From NCBI GenBank assembly GCA_947646735.1, contig CANTFK010000800.1:539827-603826 (forward strand): DNA of 64,000 nucleotides. The letters are read 5' to 3'. The translations under genes were made by a program, and so were the position numbers. Source of the DNA: Peronospora farinosa (taxonomy: Eukaryota > Oomycota > Peronosporomycetes > Peronosporales > Peronosporaceae). Shown here one piece after another: positions 21,992 to 33,181 of this stretch. Every line of letters starts with the position of its first letter. The stretch's first letter is position 1. Below the pieces are notes generated by a model, which worked only from the letters and a program-made list of their open reading frames with translations, ran no database searches and was not told where the DNA came from.

Positions 21992-22354
21992 TGTGGTGGA
22001 GCGGGGTTCACAAAATTTCTGATGTGATCCCAACTCTCCACTGGCGCCCAGACAACCGACTATCGAAAGGGGTACTCTGTTTCCGTGCAACTTTCCTTCC
22101 TCACCTTGTGTACCCGTCGGTAGGGCGGGTAGCACTCTTCTCGGTGGACTTGAGTCGATGCTGAACCTAACCGTGTTTGGGATAGGTTGGGGGTCGACCG
22201 TGCGGAAATCTTCACGCGGTCGAGGGGTTCTTGTAGGTGCTCTATCCGAGTCACCCTGATCTCTCTTGAGATCGCCTTGTCCAAAAATGTAGATACTTGA
22301 TCCACTTGATATGCTTGATCTTCTGACCACTTGAGCCGCCTCGCGATCTTGTAC
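21992..22354 (-). repeat. LTR, family C, copy 1, first part
   Basis: Starts TGTGGTGGAGCGGGGTTC and carries the conserved CACCTTGTGTACCCGTCGG block (near 22100). It is cut at 22354 by the F element and resumes at 29879. Together the two parts form the 3' LTR of the C element whose pol lies at 33182-35798. Confidence 0.85.
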
Positions 22355-22696
22355 TGTAATGGGCTACATTACACATATAGCATTAACACAAATAAACAAT
22401 TACATATGTAGGCAGGTGCTGGGCCCGAATAGCGGGCACAGCGTGGTAATTTATTATTGGTTTATTATTGGGCCTAAAGTCCCCAATATGGACCAATGAT
22501 AAATCAACCTGAAATTGTGTGGTTCCCGAAAGGCGGGAACACTGTCGTATTTATTACGACTAAAATCTTCGTAATTAGTACGAATTAAAACCAAAATAAA
22601 AATCAGAGTTAAATTTACTTAATACCTAATACTCGGGCTTGAGTCTTCCTCAAGCGCACGTGTAAGCTAGTGACGGTACGTTCTAGCCCCGTTACA
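22355..22696 (+). repeat. 5' LTR of element F
   Basis: Starts with a short palindrome (TGTAATG...CATTACA) and ends GCCCCGTTACA. It differs from the 3' LTR at about four positions (CCCG/TTCG; CTCGGGC/CTTGGGA). It also contains the inverted repeat GTTCCCGAAAGGCGGGAAC. Confidence 0.95.
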
Positions 22697-22698
22697 CC

Positions 22699-22714
22699 TG
22701 GTAGCACTTTGTAG
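22699..22714 (+). promoter_or_regulatory. Probable primer-binding site, element F
   Basis: TGGTAGCACTTTGTAG begins 2 nt after the LTR, the usual position. The tRNA is not identified and the pairing length is unknown. Confidence 0.5.
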
Positions 22715-22722
22715 TCCTTCCT

Positions 22723-23772
22723 ATGCCCGAGTTTGGGATGAGCGAATCGTCGTACTTTGACGCTCCAGATTTATTTTTGGAGCACGCGACCTTCCCCCAT
22801 CTTACTGGTGTTGAGTGGGATGCCCTTAATCGCCTCGCGGCGATATCGGGAGAGGCATTCGTCGCGTCGCTGATGAGATCAGCGACCCCTGACGCGCAAC
22901 GTCTCGCCATACATGAGTTTATGGCACGCGAGCTCGCCGAATCCAACCGGCGAGGCTTGACTCCCTCGCGCCCTTCACGTAATGAGGCCGTGAAGATGGA
23001 AACCTCCTCCTACTCTGGAGAAGGTAAGGACCGGTTATCGCTGAACCGGTGGTTCCGAGAAGTTGATATCGCCATCGCCTCGAGACTTCTTGAGGCTCCA
23101 CAGGCGAAGGTCAACTTTCTTCTTTCCCGCCTCACCGAGAAGGCCAAGGAGTGGGCCCTTGGTAAACTCGTTGTGGACGAGCACGCGCTCCCCACCCTGG
23201 ATGCCATCCAGGACGATCTTCGTCTTGCTTTCGAGCCAACGAAAGAGGAGAAACTGGCGCGATCAAGATTCCTGTCGATGCGACAGGGTAAAATGGCGAT
23301 GCGCGACTACGTGCAGATGGATAGGCATCTGGCGTCGTGTATTATCACGCACCCCATGGACATATACACACAGGTGAATGTCTTTGTGGATGGTATGCGT
23401 GAAGGGCAGACCCGCTTATCGCTGGAGCGCGCCGAGCCTGCCACATCGGAGGAGGCATTCGCCATCGCACTCCGTGAAGACTTTAGGGTCACAAAGGCCT
23501 ATGCCAAACCCTCGGTCGTCAGCGTTCCCCGGCCTTCTGGCCCAGAACCTATGGAGATCGACGTTATTGAGTCGTCGGGTGACCGGCGACGTGTCTTTCA
23601 TCATAAAGGTGACGCTCGCACCGGGCGTCCAATGGTTTGCTTTCGTTGTCTCAAGCCAGGACATCGCGCGGCAGAGTGCCGTGCGCCAGCCCCATTATCG
23701 GTGCAAGTAGTGGACGCCCATCATGAGGGTGCTGTACCGGCCGCACGTCCAAAAAACGGTCGGGACCAGTAG
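22723..23772 (+). CDS. gag: Gag polyprotein, element F
   Basis: 349 codons. The ATG lies 26 nt past the LTR ([18 protein letters not shown]). The capsid region is around residues 105-255 ([64 protein letters not shown]), matching the retrotransposon gag pattern. One zinc knuckle [14 protein letters not shown] lies near residue 304. The C-terminus RPKNGRDQ contains the slippery site A AAA AAC. It forms the particle and binds RNA by family analogy. No breaks were seen. Confidence 0.95.
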   Translation: MPEFGMSESSYFDAPDLFLEHATFPHLTGVEWDALNRLAAISGEAFVASLMRSATPDAQRLAIHEFMARELAESNRRGLTPSRPSRNEAVKMETSSYSGEGKDRLSLNRWFREVDIAIASRLLEAPQAKVNFLLSRLTEKAKEWALGKLVVDEHALPTLDAIQDDLRLAFEPTKEEKLARSRFLSMRQGKMAMRDYVQMDRHLASCIITHPMDIYTQVNVFVDGMREGQTRLSLERAEPATSEEAFAIALREDFRVTKAYAKPSVVSVPRPSGPEPMEIDVIESSGDRRRVFHHKGDARTGRPMVCFRCLKPGHRAAECRAPAPLSVQVVDAHHEGAVPAARPKNGRDQ

Positions 23773-23791
23773 GTGCAGGGCGCCCTACTGG
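23751..23791 (+). promoter_or_regulatory. gag-pol -1 frameshift site, element F
   Basis: The heptamer A AAA AAC (23751-23757) sits in the gag frame as CCA AAA AAC. An 8-nt spacer (23758-23765) follows, then a perfect 8-bp stem CCAGTAGG/CCTACTGG (23766-23773 and 23784-23791) with a 10-nt loop. The gag stop TAG (23770-23772) lies in the stem. The pol frame is open through this region and is exactly -1 relative to gag. Confidence 0.85.
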
Positions 23792-26700
23792 TTGGAACGG
23801 AGGTCCGGGTCCCCCGGTGGCAGCCCAACCTTCCAGTCCTCCTGCGCTACGCGCACGGTTAAATGCCACCACTACGAGTGGTGATTCACGTCTGATTATT
23901 GTCAGTTTACATGTCGCCGGCGTCCGGCGACCTCTGCGAGCACTCCTGGACTCAGGAGCAACAAACAATTTCTTTCGTGAATCTTGTTTGTCGATGCTGC
24001 CTCCCAGCATTCAGGTCCGTGAGGGACCTGGCCAAGTCGTCGTCAAGTTGGCTGACGGGAAACCACACCGCGTATCGCGGCGCGAAGTGTCGTTGCCGTA
24101 TACGTTTGATGGCTTTCGCAGTAATGATGATTTCTTGGTGATCGCGATGAATTATGCATTCGATTGCATACTGGGCATGCCATGGTTGGCACGTTATAAG
24201 CCCCAGATCGACTGGTTAGCCAGATCAGTGAGACGTCGACGCAAGTTCGATGTCAGTGAAGTGTTTACCCATCTCTTGGTATCTCCAAGTGACTGGCCAA
24301 ACGTCACAGTCGTGGATCGCGATTCCACGACGTTGGCGGTGCACAGAGCGAGCGATGGCCCTCTCTGCACTGCTTGTGCTGTTATTCGGGACACAAGTGA
24401 CAGTGACTCCTCGCTACAGAGCGAAGAGGACGACGAGGACGACGCGGTCGAACAGGGGTTCCCGCGCGTCATTAATGCGGTTGAACAGGGGTTCCCGCAC
24501 GTGAATGCAGTGGTTGAACCGGGGTTCCCATCTGCACCTATTGTGGTCGAGCAGGGGCTCCCACAAGGGCATTGTGGCGACGAGCAAGAGCTCGCCAGCG
24601 AGTGTGACGTGGACGGACAGGAGTCCTCACGCGAGAGCATGATGGTCGAACCGGGGTACCCATCATCACCCACTGTGGTCGAACCGAGGTTCCCACATGG
24701 GCATATTGTGGTCGAGCAGTGGCTCCCACACGAGTACAACGTGGACGGACAGGAGTCCCCACGCGAGAGCATGATGGTCGAACCAGGGTTCCCATCATCA
24801 CCCACTTTGGTCGAACCGAGGTTCCCACATGGGCATACTGTGGTTGAGCAGGGGCTCCCACGCGGGTTTACGGCGGCCGAGCAGGAGCTACCGCATCAAG
24901 TGTCGACGGTCGAGTTTGGGGTACTCCCGTCCAGTGTCTCCGGCATCTTGGATGACGACATCCAGTGCCTAGAGGGGGGTGATGGTTTATCACCTGACTG
25001 CGGTTCGCCAGCTTCGAGTAGTGACTCGAAGCACGATGGGGACAACAGCACCGAGAATATAGCGTTGGAATGTGTCCACGCTATCGTGTACGTGGAAGGG
25101 AGTCCACAAAGGCGCCAATATATCGAGGTCGAGAGTCCTCCTCGTAATGCGTCTTCCATTACAAGTCTTCCAGGGCTTTCCTGGAAGCATTTCCTACGTG
25201 ACCTTAAGGGAGGCACTGTGGAACAAGTGTGTCTAATCACCAACGAGGTGGTTACCGTGGCAAACGAGGAGCATATGGCGCGTCCTCAAAGCGCTGAGCC
25301 GAAGTCTGCGCGTGAAGAAAGGTTTGCATCACAGTCATGGGAGGCCCTGCGAGAGTCTGGTAACCCCGTCTACGACATTGCTCGTGAGTATGCAGACGTG
25401 TTCCCGGACAAGATCCCGGCTGAACTTCCTGCGGACCGCGGTGTTCGGCACGAGATTGATCTCGTGCCAGGGTCGAAGTATTGTGTGACACGGCAGTGGC
25501 CGTTGCCTCGAGATCAAGTCGAAGCTATTGACGCATTCTTTGAAGGTCGCCGCAAAGCGGGTCATGTGCGGGAGAGTATCTCACCACATTCGAGTCCAAC
25601 CTTCTGCGTGAAGAAGGCTACGGGAGGCTGGCGGATAGTGCATGCGTTCAATAAATTGAATGATGCCACTATTCCTGCGCAAACGCCAATTCCCAGGAAG
25701 GACATGGTGCTGAATTCCATGTCAGGTAGTGTCATCTTCAGTGCCATCGACTTGACCGATGGCTTTTACCAGATTTTGATGCGCCCGAGCGATATCCCAC
25801 TCACCGCGGTGAGCACCCCGAGTGGCATGTTATGGGAGTGGCTGGTAATGCCACAAGGGTTGAAGAACGCTCCGGCCACTTTCAATCGCATGGTGTCTCA
25901 AGTGTTGAGACCTCTTCGGAACTTTGCCCCAAGTTATTTTGACGATATCTTCGTCCATAGTCGCGCCGAGGGCAACCTCAACGATGTCCAAGTTCACCTT
26001 CAACACCTGAAGCAAGTGTTTCAAGTTATGCGGGACAACAAGTTGTACGCGAATCTCAAGAAGTGTGTCTTTTGTGCACCGGAGATTCCGGTGTTAGGTT
26101 GCTATGTGAGTAAATCGGGAGTTCGAGCTGATCCAGAGAAGGTGTCGTCCATCTGTTCTTGGCCCACGCCCAAGAACCCTACGGAGTTGCGTCAGTGGCT
26201 CGGCTTGGCTAATTATTTGCACAAGTATACGAAGGATTATGCTGGTTCTATCCAGCCTTTGTCGTCACTCTTGAAGAAAGACGCCACGTGGTTGTGGCGT
26301 CCCGAGCACCAAGCAGCCTTCGAAGCAGTAAAGAAGAGCCTAGCGTCAGCGCCAGTCCTGGTCCTACCAGACGATTCCAAGCCGTTCCACGTGGTTTGCG
26401 ACGCCAGTGATTTTGCAATCGGTTGTGCCCTCATGCAATTTGATGATGAGGGCCGTGAACGAGTCGTGAGTTATCAGTCGCGACAGATGAAGCCAGCTGA
26501 GAAGAACTATCCGGTTCACGACAAGGAGTTATTAGCGATGCGCTATGCACTCATCAAGTTTCGCGTGCATCTCCTTGGTGAAAGTACGTTTGCTTTGTAC
26601 ACCGATCATGCATCGCTGCGCACAGCGATGAAGAGCCCACACCTGTCCCAACGGATGGCACGATGGCTCTCATTCTTCTCTGAGTACAACTTCGTCGTGC

Positions 26701-29333
26701 ATTACAAGCCAGGCAAGACCAATATTCTCGCTGACGCCTTGTCACGACGTTCCGACTACGATCCTCGGACTGCTCTGAGTCGCCAGGCTACTGATGACGA
26801 GGACGATGATGACCGATGTGCAATGTGTGTATCGCTGAACTTAACTCGGGTTACACCCGAGCCGTGTTTATTTGATGAGATCGTCGCGGCGTACAAGGGC
26901 GATTCAGATTATGCAGACATTATCGAGTATCTGCGTGCTCCCAGCGATGCTGCACTGGGAGCATTATCCCGTACCAAGCGCGACCATATTCATCGATACA
27001 GTTTAGATGGCGATTTGCTTCTGTATAGCATCGACCAATTCGATGCTCCTCGCACGGTGATTGCCAATGACATGGATTTGCGTGCAAGAATCATTCACGA
27101 GTATCACGATGCTCCTGCTGGCGGCCATTTAGGCCGCGAAAAGACTTTCGCGGCTGTGTCTCGAGACTTCTTCTGGCCCCACATGTATAAGTGGGTACGC
27201 AACTGGATCCGAACGTGCGAAATATGCCAGCGTGTGAAGCCATCTCCATCGTCACAGGCTCCCTTGCGATCGTTGCCAATTGCAGCAGAGGCCTGGAGAT
27301 CAGTTTCGATGGACTTTATCTTCGGGCTTGCGCCCGATAGCCAAGCTCGAACGGGCATCTTGGTCTTTGTTGACAGATTCAGCAAGATGACACATCTCGT
27401 GCCTGTTCACGATAAGGTCACCGCGGCAGAGACCGCGGCGCACTTCATCGACGCGGTGTTCCGTCATCATGGCCTTCCAGAAAACATTGTTTCGGACCGT
27501 GATCCGCGATTTACGTCCGCATTTTGGACATCACTTTTCGAGCTCCTCGGGACAAAACTGCTGATGTCGACGGCAGCCCATCCGGAAACGGATGGGCAGA
27601 CCGAGCGCGTGAACCGAGTCCTCGAAGATGTTCTTCGGAGTTATGCTACGTCATTTACAAGTTGGAGTGCATTTTTACCACTCGCTGAGTTCGCACTCAA
27701 CAACGCCGTACACGCGTCAACAGGGTTGACGCCATTTTTTGTGAATTCGGCTCGTCACCCTCGTGTTCCTACTGTCCTGGCCGTGGGGCGACCCACAACA
27801 CCTAGTGGCTCCACTCTGGGGGGGGATAAAGGTGATAAACAAGGATCGAGTGCAGCTCACGGTATTTTGAGCGCGAATGCAGTAACACGATCCAAGGCAA
27901 AGACGGCCATTTTGACGCCATCAGACGTGGCGTCCCCATTAGCTCGATGGACTGCGCAGACATTGATTGACCCGTCTTCGGGTAAGCGTTCCCCTACTGC
28001 CAACTACGCGCCGATTGAGTCGGCGCGACCAATTGATGACATGGCCGTGTCGGAATTTATACTCCAACGTCAAGCCATCACCAGGTTTGTACGCGACTCA
28101 CTACAAACTGCTGTAGACCTACAGAAGGAGAACGCTGACAAACATGGAAGAAAGAACATGAGCAAGTTTGAGAAAGGTGACCGTGTATTATTATCGACGG
28201 AAGGTTTAAGGGATTCTGCGGTCACTAATCTGGGCGCGAATAAACTCGCGCCACGCTTCATCGGTCCATTCAAGGTTCTGAAGGCAATTGGCGACGCTTA
28301 TACACTCGACGTCCCCTCTTCACTGCGACTCCACCCGACATTCTATGTCGGGCGGCTGAAGGAATATCGTCCGGCTACGCTTCACGGTTTGGCTCCGACG
28401 CCGGCTTCAGGGGTTCGTAAGTCGAACGGCCTTCCCGTCGCGCTCGACGCGCCGATGACATGGGGCGGGGTCTCGATCCCGTCTGAACCTGACCAAGCAT
28501 CTGGCGCTCCAGAATCCTTATCCGCTCGAGCAGTTCACGGTTCGACTGCCGGGTCTCACTCGAAGTCTTCTCCGCTTGGGCAGCACGTTCACTGGCAGCC
28601 TCAGCCTCCAGCCGAGCATCGGCAGCTATATTCACGGCCTGATCAACATCGTCCTGAGCAACCAGGACGCCAGCTCTACCACCGCGAGAGCCCTCCTCCG
28701 CTTGTTGATGCGGAGGGACAGGTGCGCTGGATTGTAGACCGCATTGTGGGTCACGAGGACCCTCCACAACCATTACTGCAGTCGGCTCATGAGAAGCGTG
28801 CGGTTCCATCCGTGCGTAGGTACCGAGTACGTTGGCTTGGATTCCCTCCCGATCAGGATACATGGGAACCACGTTCCTCGCTCCTTCGTGACGTTCCAGA
28901 TGTGGTTCTGTCGTATGAAGCCACGAAGTCGGACTATTCCAAGGCGGGCGAGCACGCGAACGCTCTCGTGACAAACGAGAGCGGTAAGGAGATTCACGTT
29001 GTCGGAAACGGGAACGATGACAAGAACGAGAACGATGTCGCGAACGCAAACGATGTCGCGAACGAGATCGATGCCGTGATCGAGAATGTCGCGGTGAATA
29101 CATATCACGATTGCGAGGCGAGAATCGCGCAACTGGACGGGCAGGCGAACGTGTCGCTGCCATGCGCTGATGACCCCGCGGAGATCGACTCCGCTGTCGC
29201 GAGTGGTGCCGCCAGCAGGGCGCACCAAGAACGTTGTAGAGCTTCATGCTCGATTCCATCAAGACCTTTCCCGCGCAGTTTTCGAAATCGGCGGAAGTGT
29301 TCCCGCATCATGTCCAGTGAGTCCGGAGCGTGA
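23754..29333 (+). CDS. pol: Pol polyprotein, element F
   Basis: About 1,860 codons from the frameshift site; no own ATG is needed. Order: protease ([11 protein letters not shown] near residue 65), a spacer with VEPGFP-type repeats, RT ([50 protein letters not shown]), one RNase H ([23 protein letters not shown]), integrase (HHCC with [13 protein letters not shown] and CEICQ; triad in [27 protein letters not shown]), a long spacer, then chromodomain ([19 protein letters not shown]). All main catalytic residues appear present. The tail after the chromodomain is low-complexity and overlaps an antisense ORF. Only one RNase H, unlike A, B and C. Confidence 0.95.
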   Translation, partial: KRSGPVGAGRPTGWNGGPGPPVAAQPSSPPALRARLNATTTSGDSRLIIVSLHVAGVRRPLRALLDSGATNNFFRESCLSMLPPSIQVREGPGQVVVKLADGKPHRVSRREVSLPYTFDGFRSNDDFLVIAMNYAFDCILGMPWLARYKPQIDWLARSVRRRRKFDVSEVFTHLLVSPSDWPNVTVVDRDSTTLAVHRASDGPLCTACAVIRDTSDSDSSLQSEEDDEDDAVEQGFPRVINAVEQGFPHVNAVVEPGFPSAPIVVEQGLPQGHCGDEQELASECDVDGQESSRESMMVEPGYPSSPTVVEPRFPHGHIVVEQWLPHEYNVDGQESPRESMMVEPGFPSSPTLVEPRFPHGHTVVEQGLPRGFTAAEQELPHQVSTVEFGVLPSSVSGILDDDIQCLEGGDGLSPDCGSPASSSDSKHDGDNSTENIALECVHAIVYVEGSPQRRQYIEVESPPRNASSITSLPGLSWKHFLRDLKGGTVEQVCLITNEVVTVANEEHMARPQSAEPKSAREERFASQSWEALRESGNPVYDIAREYADVFPDKIPAELPADRGVRHEIDLVPGSKYCVTRQWPLPRDQVEAIDAFFEGRRKAGHVRESISPHSSPTFCVKKATGGWRIVHAFNKLNDATIPAQTPIPRKDMVLNSMSGSVIFSAIDLTDGFYQILMRPSDIPLTAVSTPSGMLWEWLVMPQGLKNAPATFNRMVSQVLRPLRNFAPSYFDDIFVHSRAEGNLNDVQVHLQHLKQVFQVMRDNKLYANLKKCVFCAPEIPVLGCYVSKSGVRADPEKVSSICSWPTPKNPTELRQWLGLANYLHKYTKDYAGSIQPLSSLLKKDATWLWRPEHQAAFEAVKKSLASAPVLVLPDDSKPFHVVCDASDFAIGCALMQFDDEGRERVVSYQSRQMKPAEKNYPVHDKELLAMRYALIKFRVHLLGESTFALYTDHASLRTAMKSPHLSQRMARWLSFFSEYNFVVHYKPGKTNILADALSRRSDYDPRTALSRQATDDEDDDDRCAMCVSLNLTRVTPEPCLFDEIVAAYKGDSDYADIIEYLRAPSDAALGALSRTKRDHIHRYSLDGDLLLYSIDQFDAPRTVIANDMDLRARIIHEYHDAPAGGHLGREKTFAAVSRDFFWPHMYKWVRNWIRTCEICQRVKPSPSSQAPLRSLPIAAEAWRSVSMDFIFGLAPDSQARTGILVFVDRFSKMTHLVPVHDKVTAAETAAHFIDAVFRHHGLPENIVSDRDPRFTSAFWTSLFELLGTKLLMSTAAHPETDGQTERVNRVLEDVLRSYATSFTSWSAFLPLAEFALNNAVHASTGLTPFFVNSARHPRVPTVLAVGRPTTPSGSTLGGDKGDKQGSSAAHGILSANAVTRSKAKTAILTPSDVASPLARWTAQTLIDPSSGKRSPTANYAPIESARPIDDMAVSEFILQRQAITRFVRDSLQTAVDLQKENADKHGRKNMSKFEKGDRVLLSTEGLRDSAVTNLGANKLAPRFIGPFKVLKAIGDAYTLDVPSSLRLHPTFYVGRLKEYRPATLHGLAPTPASGVRKSNGLPVALDAPMTWGGVSIPSEPDQASGAPESLSARAVHGSTAGSHSKSSPLGQHVHWQPQPPAEHRQLYSRPDQHRPEQPGRQLYHRESPPPLVDAEGQVRWIVDRIVGHEDPPQPLLQSAHEKRAVPSVRRYRVRWLGFPPDQDTWEPRSSLLRDVPDVVLSYEATKSDYSKAGEHANALVTNESGKEIHVVGNGNDDKNENDVANANDVANEIDAVIENVAVNTYHDCEARIAQLDGQANVSLPCADDPAEIDSAVASGAASRAHQERCRASCSIPSRPFPRSFRNRRKCSRIMSSESGA
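24440..24890 (+). repeat. Coding repeat in pol spacer (VEPGFP units)
   Basis: About a dozen imperfect units such as [30 protein letters not shown] between protease and RT, with a larger duplication of about 130 bp (24610-24730 and 24740-24855) carrying [14 protein letters not shown]. Probably a flexible linker. Confidence 0.85.
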
Positions 29334-29518
29334 GCTCCGGACAAGTCGTACAGCGACCAAGGTATGAGCTGCCGCGCCATGATGTTGGTTGATGCACTCC
29401 CGCTGACGTTCCTTGGAAATGCTGCTGGACTGGGTGTTGGGTCTCCGGACATTGCTTGTTCGTTTGTGGGCGAAGGGTTTTCGACAGTTGAGCACTCACG
29501 GTTGGTGAGTGCTGTCAT
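28375..29518 (-). other. Antisense ORFs over the pol tail of element F
   Basis: Two overlapping minus-strand ORFs. The first (29518-29105, 137 codons) starts with an ATG just inside the polypurine tract (MTALTNRECSTVENPSPT). The second (29262-28375, 295 codons) has an Arg/Ser-rich part ([12 protein letters not shown]) and then a convincing coiled coil ([36 protein letters not shown]). They differ in frame, so one product would need an intron or frameshift. Much of the R/S part may be a by-product of the 12-nt repeats in pol. Real expression is uncertain. Confidence 0.4.
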
Positions 29519-29531
29519 GAGAAGGGGGTGA

Positions 29532-29873
29532 TGTAATGGGCTACATTACACATATAGCATTAACACAAATAAACAATTACATATGTAGGCAGGTGCTGGG
29601 TTCGAATAGCGGGCACAGCGTGGTAATTTATTATTGGTTTATTATTGGGCCTAAAGTCCCCAATATGGACCAATGATAAATCAACCTGAAATTGTGTGGT
29701 TCCCGAAAGGCGGGAACACTGTCGTATTTATTACGACTAAAATCTTCGTAATTAGTACGAATTAAAACCAAAATAAAAATCAGAGTTAAATTTACTTAAT
29801 ACCTAATACTTGGGATTGAGTCTTCCTCAAGCGCACGTGTAAGCTAGTGACGGTACGTTCTAGCCCCGTTACA
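29532..29873 (+). repeat. 3' LTR of element F
   Basis: 342 bp, starting directly after the tract AGAAGGGGGTGA. It is followed by TGTAC, the copy of the target site, and then by the remainder of LTR-C1. Confidence 0.95.
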
Positions 29874-29878
29874 TGTAC

Positions 29879-30518
29879 CTTGTCCTTTTCTTGTTGTGCT
29901 GCGTCCGATCGCAGGGGAGCTGTTTGTTTTGAGAATTTTTGTAATCCCTGGCCAAACAATCCAGGGATATCACTTGTGTCTAGGCGTAGCAGATGCTCTT
30001 GAGTCGTCGGGGGGCCAAAGTTATCCCACCCGGAAGAGAAGCTTGCGTGTCTTAGAAGTAAAATCGAACTCTGTTTAATGTTAACCAATCACATACCAAA
30101 ACCTACGATTCTGCCTATCTGTAGACTAGGATCTACTGCCACGTGTTGCCCTTTCGGAAAAATCAGATCTCAATGTGTGGACCACATATAGCAGATCGCG
30201 GTCGACGGATCGCTATGACGGATCGTTATGGCAGATCGCGGTCACGGATCGCTATGGCAGATCGCTATGACGGATCGCGGTCGACGGATCGCGATGACGG
30301 GTCGCTATGGCAAATCGCGGTCACGGATCGCGGTCGACGGATCGCTATGACAGATCGCGGTCGACGGATCGCGGTCGACGGATCGCTATGGCAGATCGCT
30401 ATGATGGATCGCGGTGACGGATCGCTATGACGGATCGCGGTCGATCTACAAGGTGTGGACCACATTTAATATTGGGCGATCCACAATTTGCGAAATATTG
30501 CTTCTTCGCTTCTCTACA
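29879..30518 (-). repeat. LTR, family C, copy 1, second part
   Basis: Resumes LTR-C1. It contains the TCGGGGGGCCAAAG block (near 30010), a promoter region (minus strand TTAACATTAAACAGAG), a GATC-rich array (30185-30450) bounded by GTGGACCACAT on both sides, and the end TTCTCTACA. A polypurine-like tract (minus strand GCAGAGGACGAT) follows. Confidence 0.8.
30185..30450. repeat. GATCGCGGTCGACG-type array in LTR-C1
   Basis: About 18 units of 12-18 bp built from GGATCGCTATGAC and GGATCGCGGTCGAC. It occupies the same U3 position as the very different arrays at 51650-51800, 48760-48950 and 59800-60480. Confidence 0.9.
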
Positions 30519-30599
30519 ATCGTCCTCTGCACCGGTAGTCGACATACGGTGTCGGTCTAGCTGCGTATCGTCCCTGATCTTATTGTCCTGGCCTTCTCG

Positions 30600-33000
30600 A
30601 TGGATTCTTCCCCATCTTCTTCGGCTTCCAAATCTGTGGCCCTCCCCAGCTCAGATGATCCCAGCTCCGTCCCTCCTATGAATACATTGGTCATTTCGGG
30701 ATCCGAGCCGTTTCGTGCCACCCCAGGCCGGTCCGATGGACCACCAATTCTGCTCCCATCTACGCGAATTGAGTTACCGCCGGTGGTGGATCGGCAAACT
30801 TTGGCATCCTCTATTACGGCGATCTATGATCGCTTGGACGCTCAAACTGCCATCGTGGACAGCTATCGTTCTTTGGAGGAAGAGTTGCGGGAGCAGAAGG
30901 TGCGAGGTGATCGGCTGAAGCGTGAACTTCAATCCTTCCGGGACGTAGCGCCTCCTCTGTCCGAGTACGTTTAAAAAATCGGTAGCACCGCCGCTAAGAA
31001 CAATACCAACATGCGATCCACAAGGCCGAAACTTTCGAGGAAGAATTGGACCAGCGAGGAGATCAATCCTGTTAAATTGCAAGCTTGAAATCCGCCCTGT
31101 TCAAGGCTAATGCGGCGACTCAACATACGCAGGAAAGACACCGACGGGAGTTGGCCGTTGTTGAACAGATTCTGACAGGACAGTTCCAACTTCAGCAAGC
31201 TTCTCTTCAGAATCGGCTGGATAAGCTTCAGACTGATCACGACTATCACCTCGGGGAAAGTACTCGCAAGGATGTGGCCTTGGACCAGCTACGTCGAGAG
31301 ATCGCGGATCGCGAGATGGAGCGTGATAGGGCCGTCGGTGATCGGGACTCTCTTCGATCGCACTTGGCCCAGCTAGCGTCTGGATCACTTCCAATACCGC
31401 CAGTGGGTCATTCCGTGTCCGTTACCTCGGCATCTCCCGGGTGCAAGCGTTCTTCGTCTACCCCGATATTGGACCCTCCTCCCAAGCGTTCGCGAACCGC
31501 GGACCTCTCTTCTCCTCCAGCTCCATCGGGTTCTGTCCAAGGGACTCCTTCGATCTCTGAGGATATTCCAGCGCGATCCGCCGCTACAACGCGATCCGCC
31601 AGTCCAACGCGATCCGCCAATCTAGCGCGATCCGCCACCTCAGCGCGATCCGCCGCTACAACGCGATCCGCCAATTCAGCGTGATCAGGGGGACGCAACT
31701 TAGACGTTCCAAAGTCGAAGGAGAAAACCAAGAGCAAGAATTCTACACCACAGAAGGCCAAAAGCAAGAAGGGAATTCTCACTTCTTCGAAGATCAAATG
31801 CAAGAAGAAAAATCCTGCACCTTCACGCTCGAAAGGCAAAAGAAAATTCTTACGCCTCCTTCTTCCGAGTCGAGCGACGATGAAGAGTTTTACGATTCTG
31901 GGGACTCTCTGCTTGCTGCTTTATCCGGATCGCGTTCTTCCTCCAGGCGCCGCGGCTCGGCGCCTGGTAACTCTGCTCACACTGGATCACACGGTTCCCC
32001 CATTACTATCGACGTTTCCAGTTCGAAGTTTGGCGTTACTGCCAGCTTCGCCTGCACAACCCCGTACCGCTTCGGGTAAAGTCTCGAAAGTGGACCTTTT
32101 CAGAGAGCCCTCTAGTGATTCCGAGGTTGCTGTCAGCGTCACCAGTGAATCTCGAGAGAAGATCAACATTTTGCTCCTGCCGCAAGAGTACACTGACCTG
32201 CCGGATACACAAGGGCCAAGAAATCACTGGATCCCTGAGTATCGCAATCGGACTCTTCGATCGTCAGCCCAAGTTGCTCCATGGTCGTCTCGACGAATCA
32301 GTCTAACCAGCGTGGCTGAGTTGGAAGTCGAATATTTGTACAAGCACCTGTCCAACCCAAGGGGGTATCCTTTCCCGGTTGCACCTACGTCTCGAGCGCC
32401 GCCATCCGATTCAATGTGGATACCGAGATTGGTAACTTCGGAGCAGATCGCCGCTCTTTATGCCCAAGAACCCTGGAAAGATCTCAATGTGCCGATTACC
32501 CCGGTCTCATTCCCAGTAACTGGGTGGTTCGCTGAGTTGAAGCAACTCTACCTCGAGTTCGAGGATCGGCACCGACAGGCGCTGTGGGAATCAACCCATC
32601 CGCTGTATTTGTCGACAAAGCAACGGGACAACGATCCCGGCATAGCGAAATTTTGCAGAGAGCGCAAGCAGCGTCGGTCGCGATCCGGGCCCCGTTGGAA
32701 AACCGTACTTCGATTTGTCTTGCGAGGCATGATCATGGGACATTGTGATTTGGACATCTTGTTGGACCCCTTTTTTCTCCATTTCCCTTTCTCCTCGGAG
32801 ATACCAGTGTGGTACCCTGGTTTGGGACAACAACGGAAAAACATCCCCAACCTGATGGACTGCACTGACGATGTTGGATGCTGCAGAACCTTGGCGTAAC
32901 CAGTTCCGATTTGCGATCGCGGATCATCCAGGATCTTCTCTTGCCCGCCTTTCCCGTAAGTTTTTTTTCGCAGTATTATCCGTGATCAGAGAACATTGCT
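30600..33000 (+). pseudogene. Antisense ORF of family C (coiled-coil + GHCDLDI domain)
   Basis: Starts with an ATG 81 nt inside the LTR end (MDSSPSSSASKSVALPSS). Order: Ser/Pro-rich start; coiled coil (YRSLEEELREQKVRGDRLKR; RRELAVVEQILTGQFQLQQA; LDQLRREIADREMERDRAV); an ARSATTRS-type repeat made of GCGATCC units (31568-31682); an acidic Ser patch (SSESSDDEEF). The conserved domain follows (QEPWKDLNV, TGWFAELKQLY, RQALWESTH, KQRRSRSGPRW, GHCDLDILLDPFF), then LDAAEPWRNQ and HPGSSLARLSRKF in another frame. There are about four frame changes and a stop at 30972, so the copy is dead. It lies opposite pol, which begins about 180 bp further on. Confidence 0.7.
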
Positions 33001-33181
33001 TCGATAATTCAATACCATTTTGCTTTGTTTTTCATCTCTTCCATCTTCTTTCTTGGGCTTTTCAGCCGCGATCCGAGCTCCCTGACCTTCGATCGCTATA
33101 CTAATCATACATAAACTCCTTATCCACCACCCTATACAACCCTCTTGCATATGGTATCACCCCAAAAGAACTCTATCGTCA

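Larger units (their letters stand above)
22355..29873 (+). mobile_element. Gypsy element F, nearly intact, 7.5 kb
   Basis: Two 342-bp LTRs with about four differences by eye, gag, a -1 frameshift site, one long pol ORF, a polypurine tract (GAGAAGGGGGTGA) and a perfect target duplication TGTAC (22350-22354 and 29874-29878). Both long ORFs are uninterrupted. It is the youngest-looking insertion here and may still be competent, although activity cannot be read from sequence alone. Confidence 0.95.

Noticed and set aside
24194..24805. 203-codon minus-strand ORF with CGNPGSTT repeats in element F
   Set aside because: Shadow of the VEPGFP repeat in pol.
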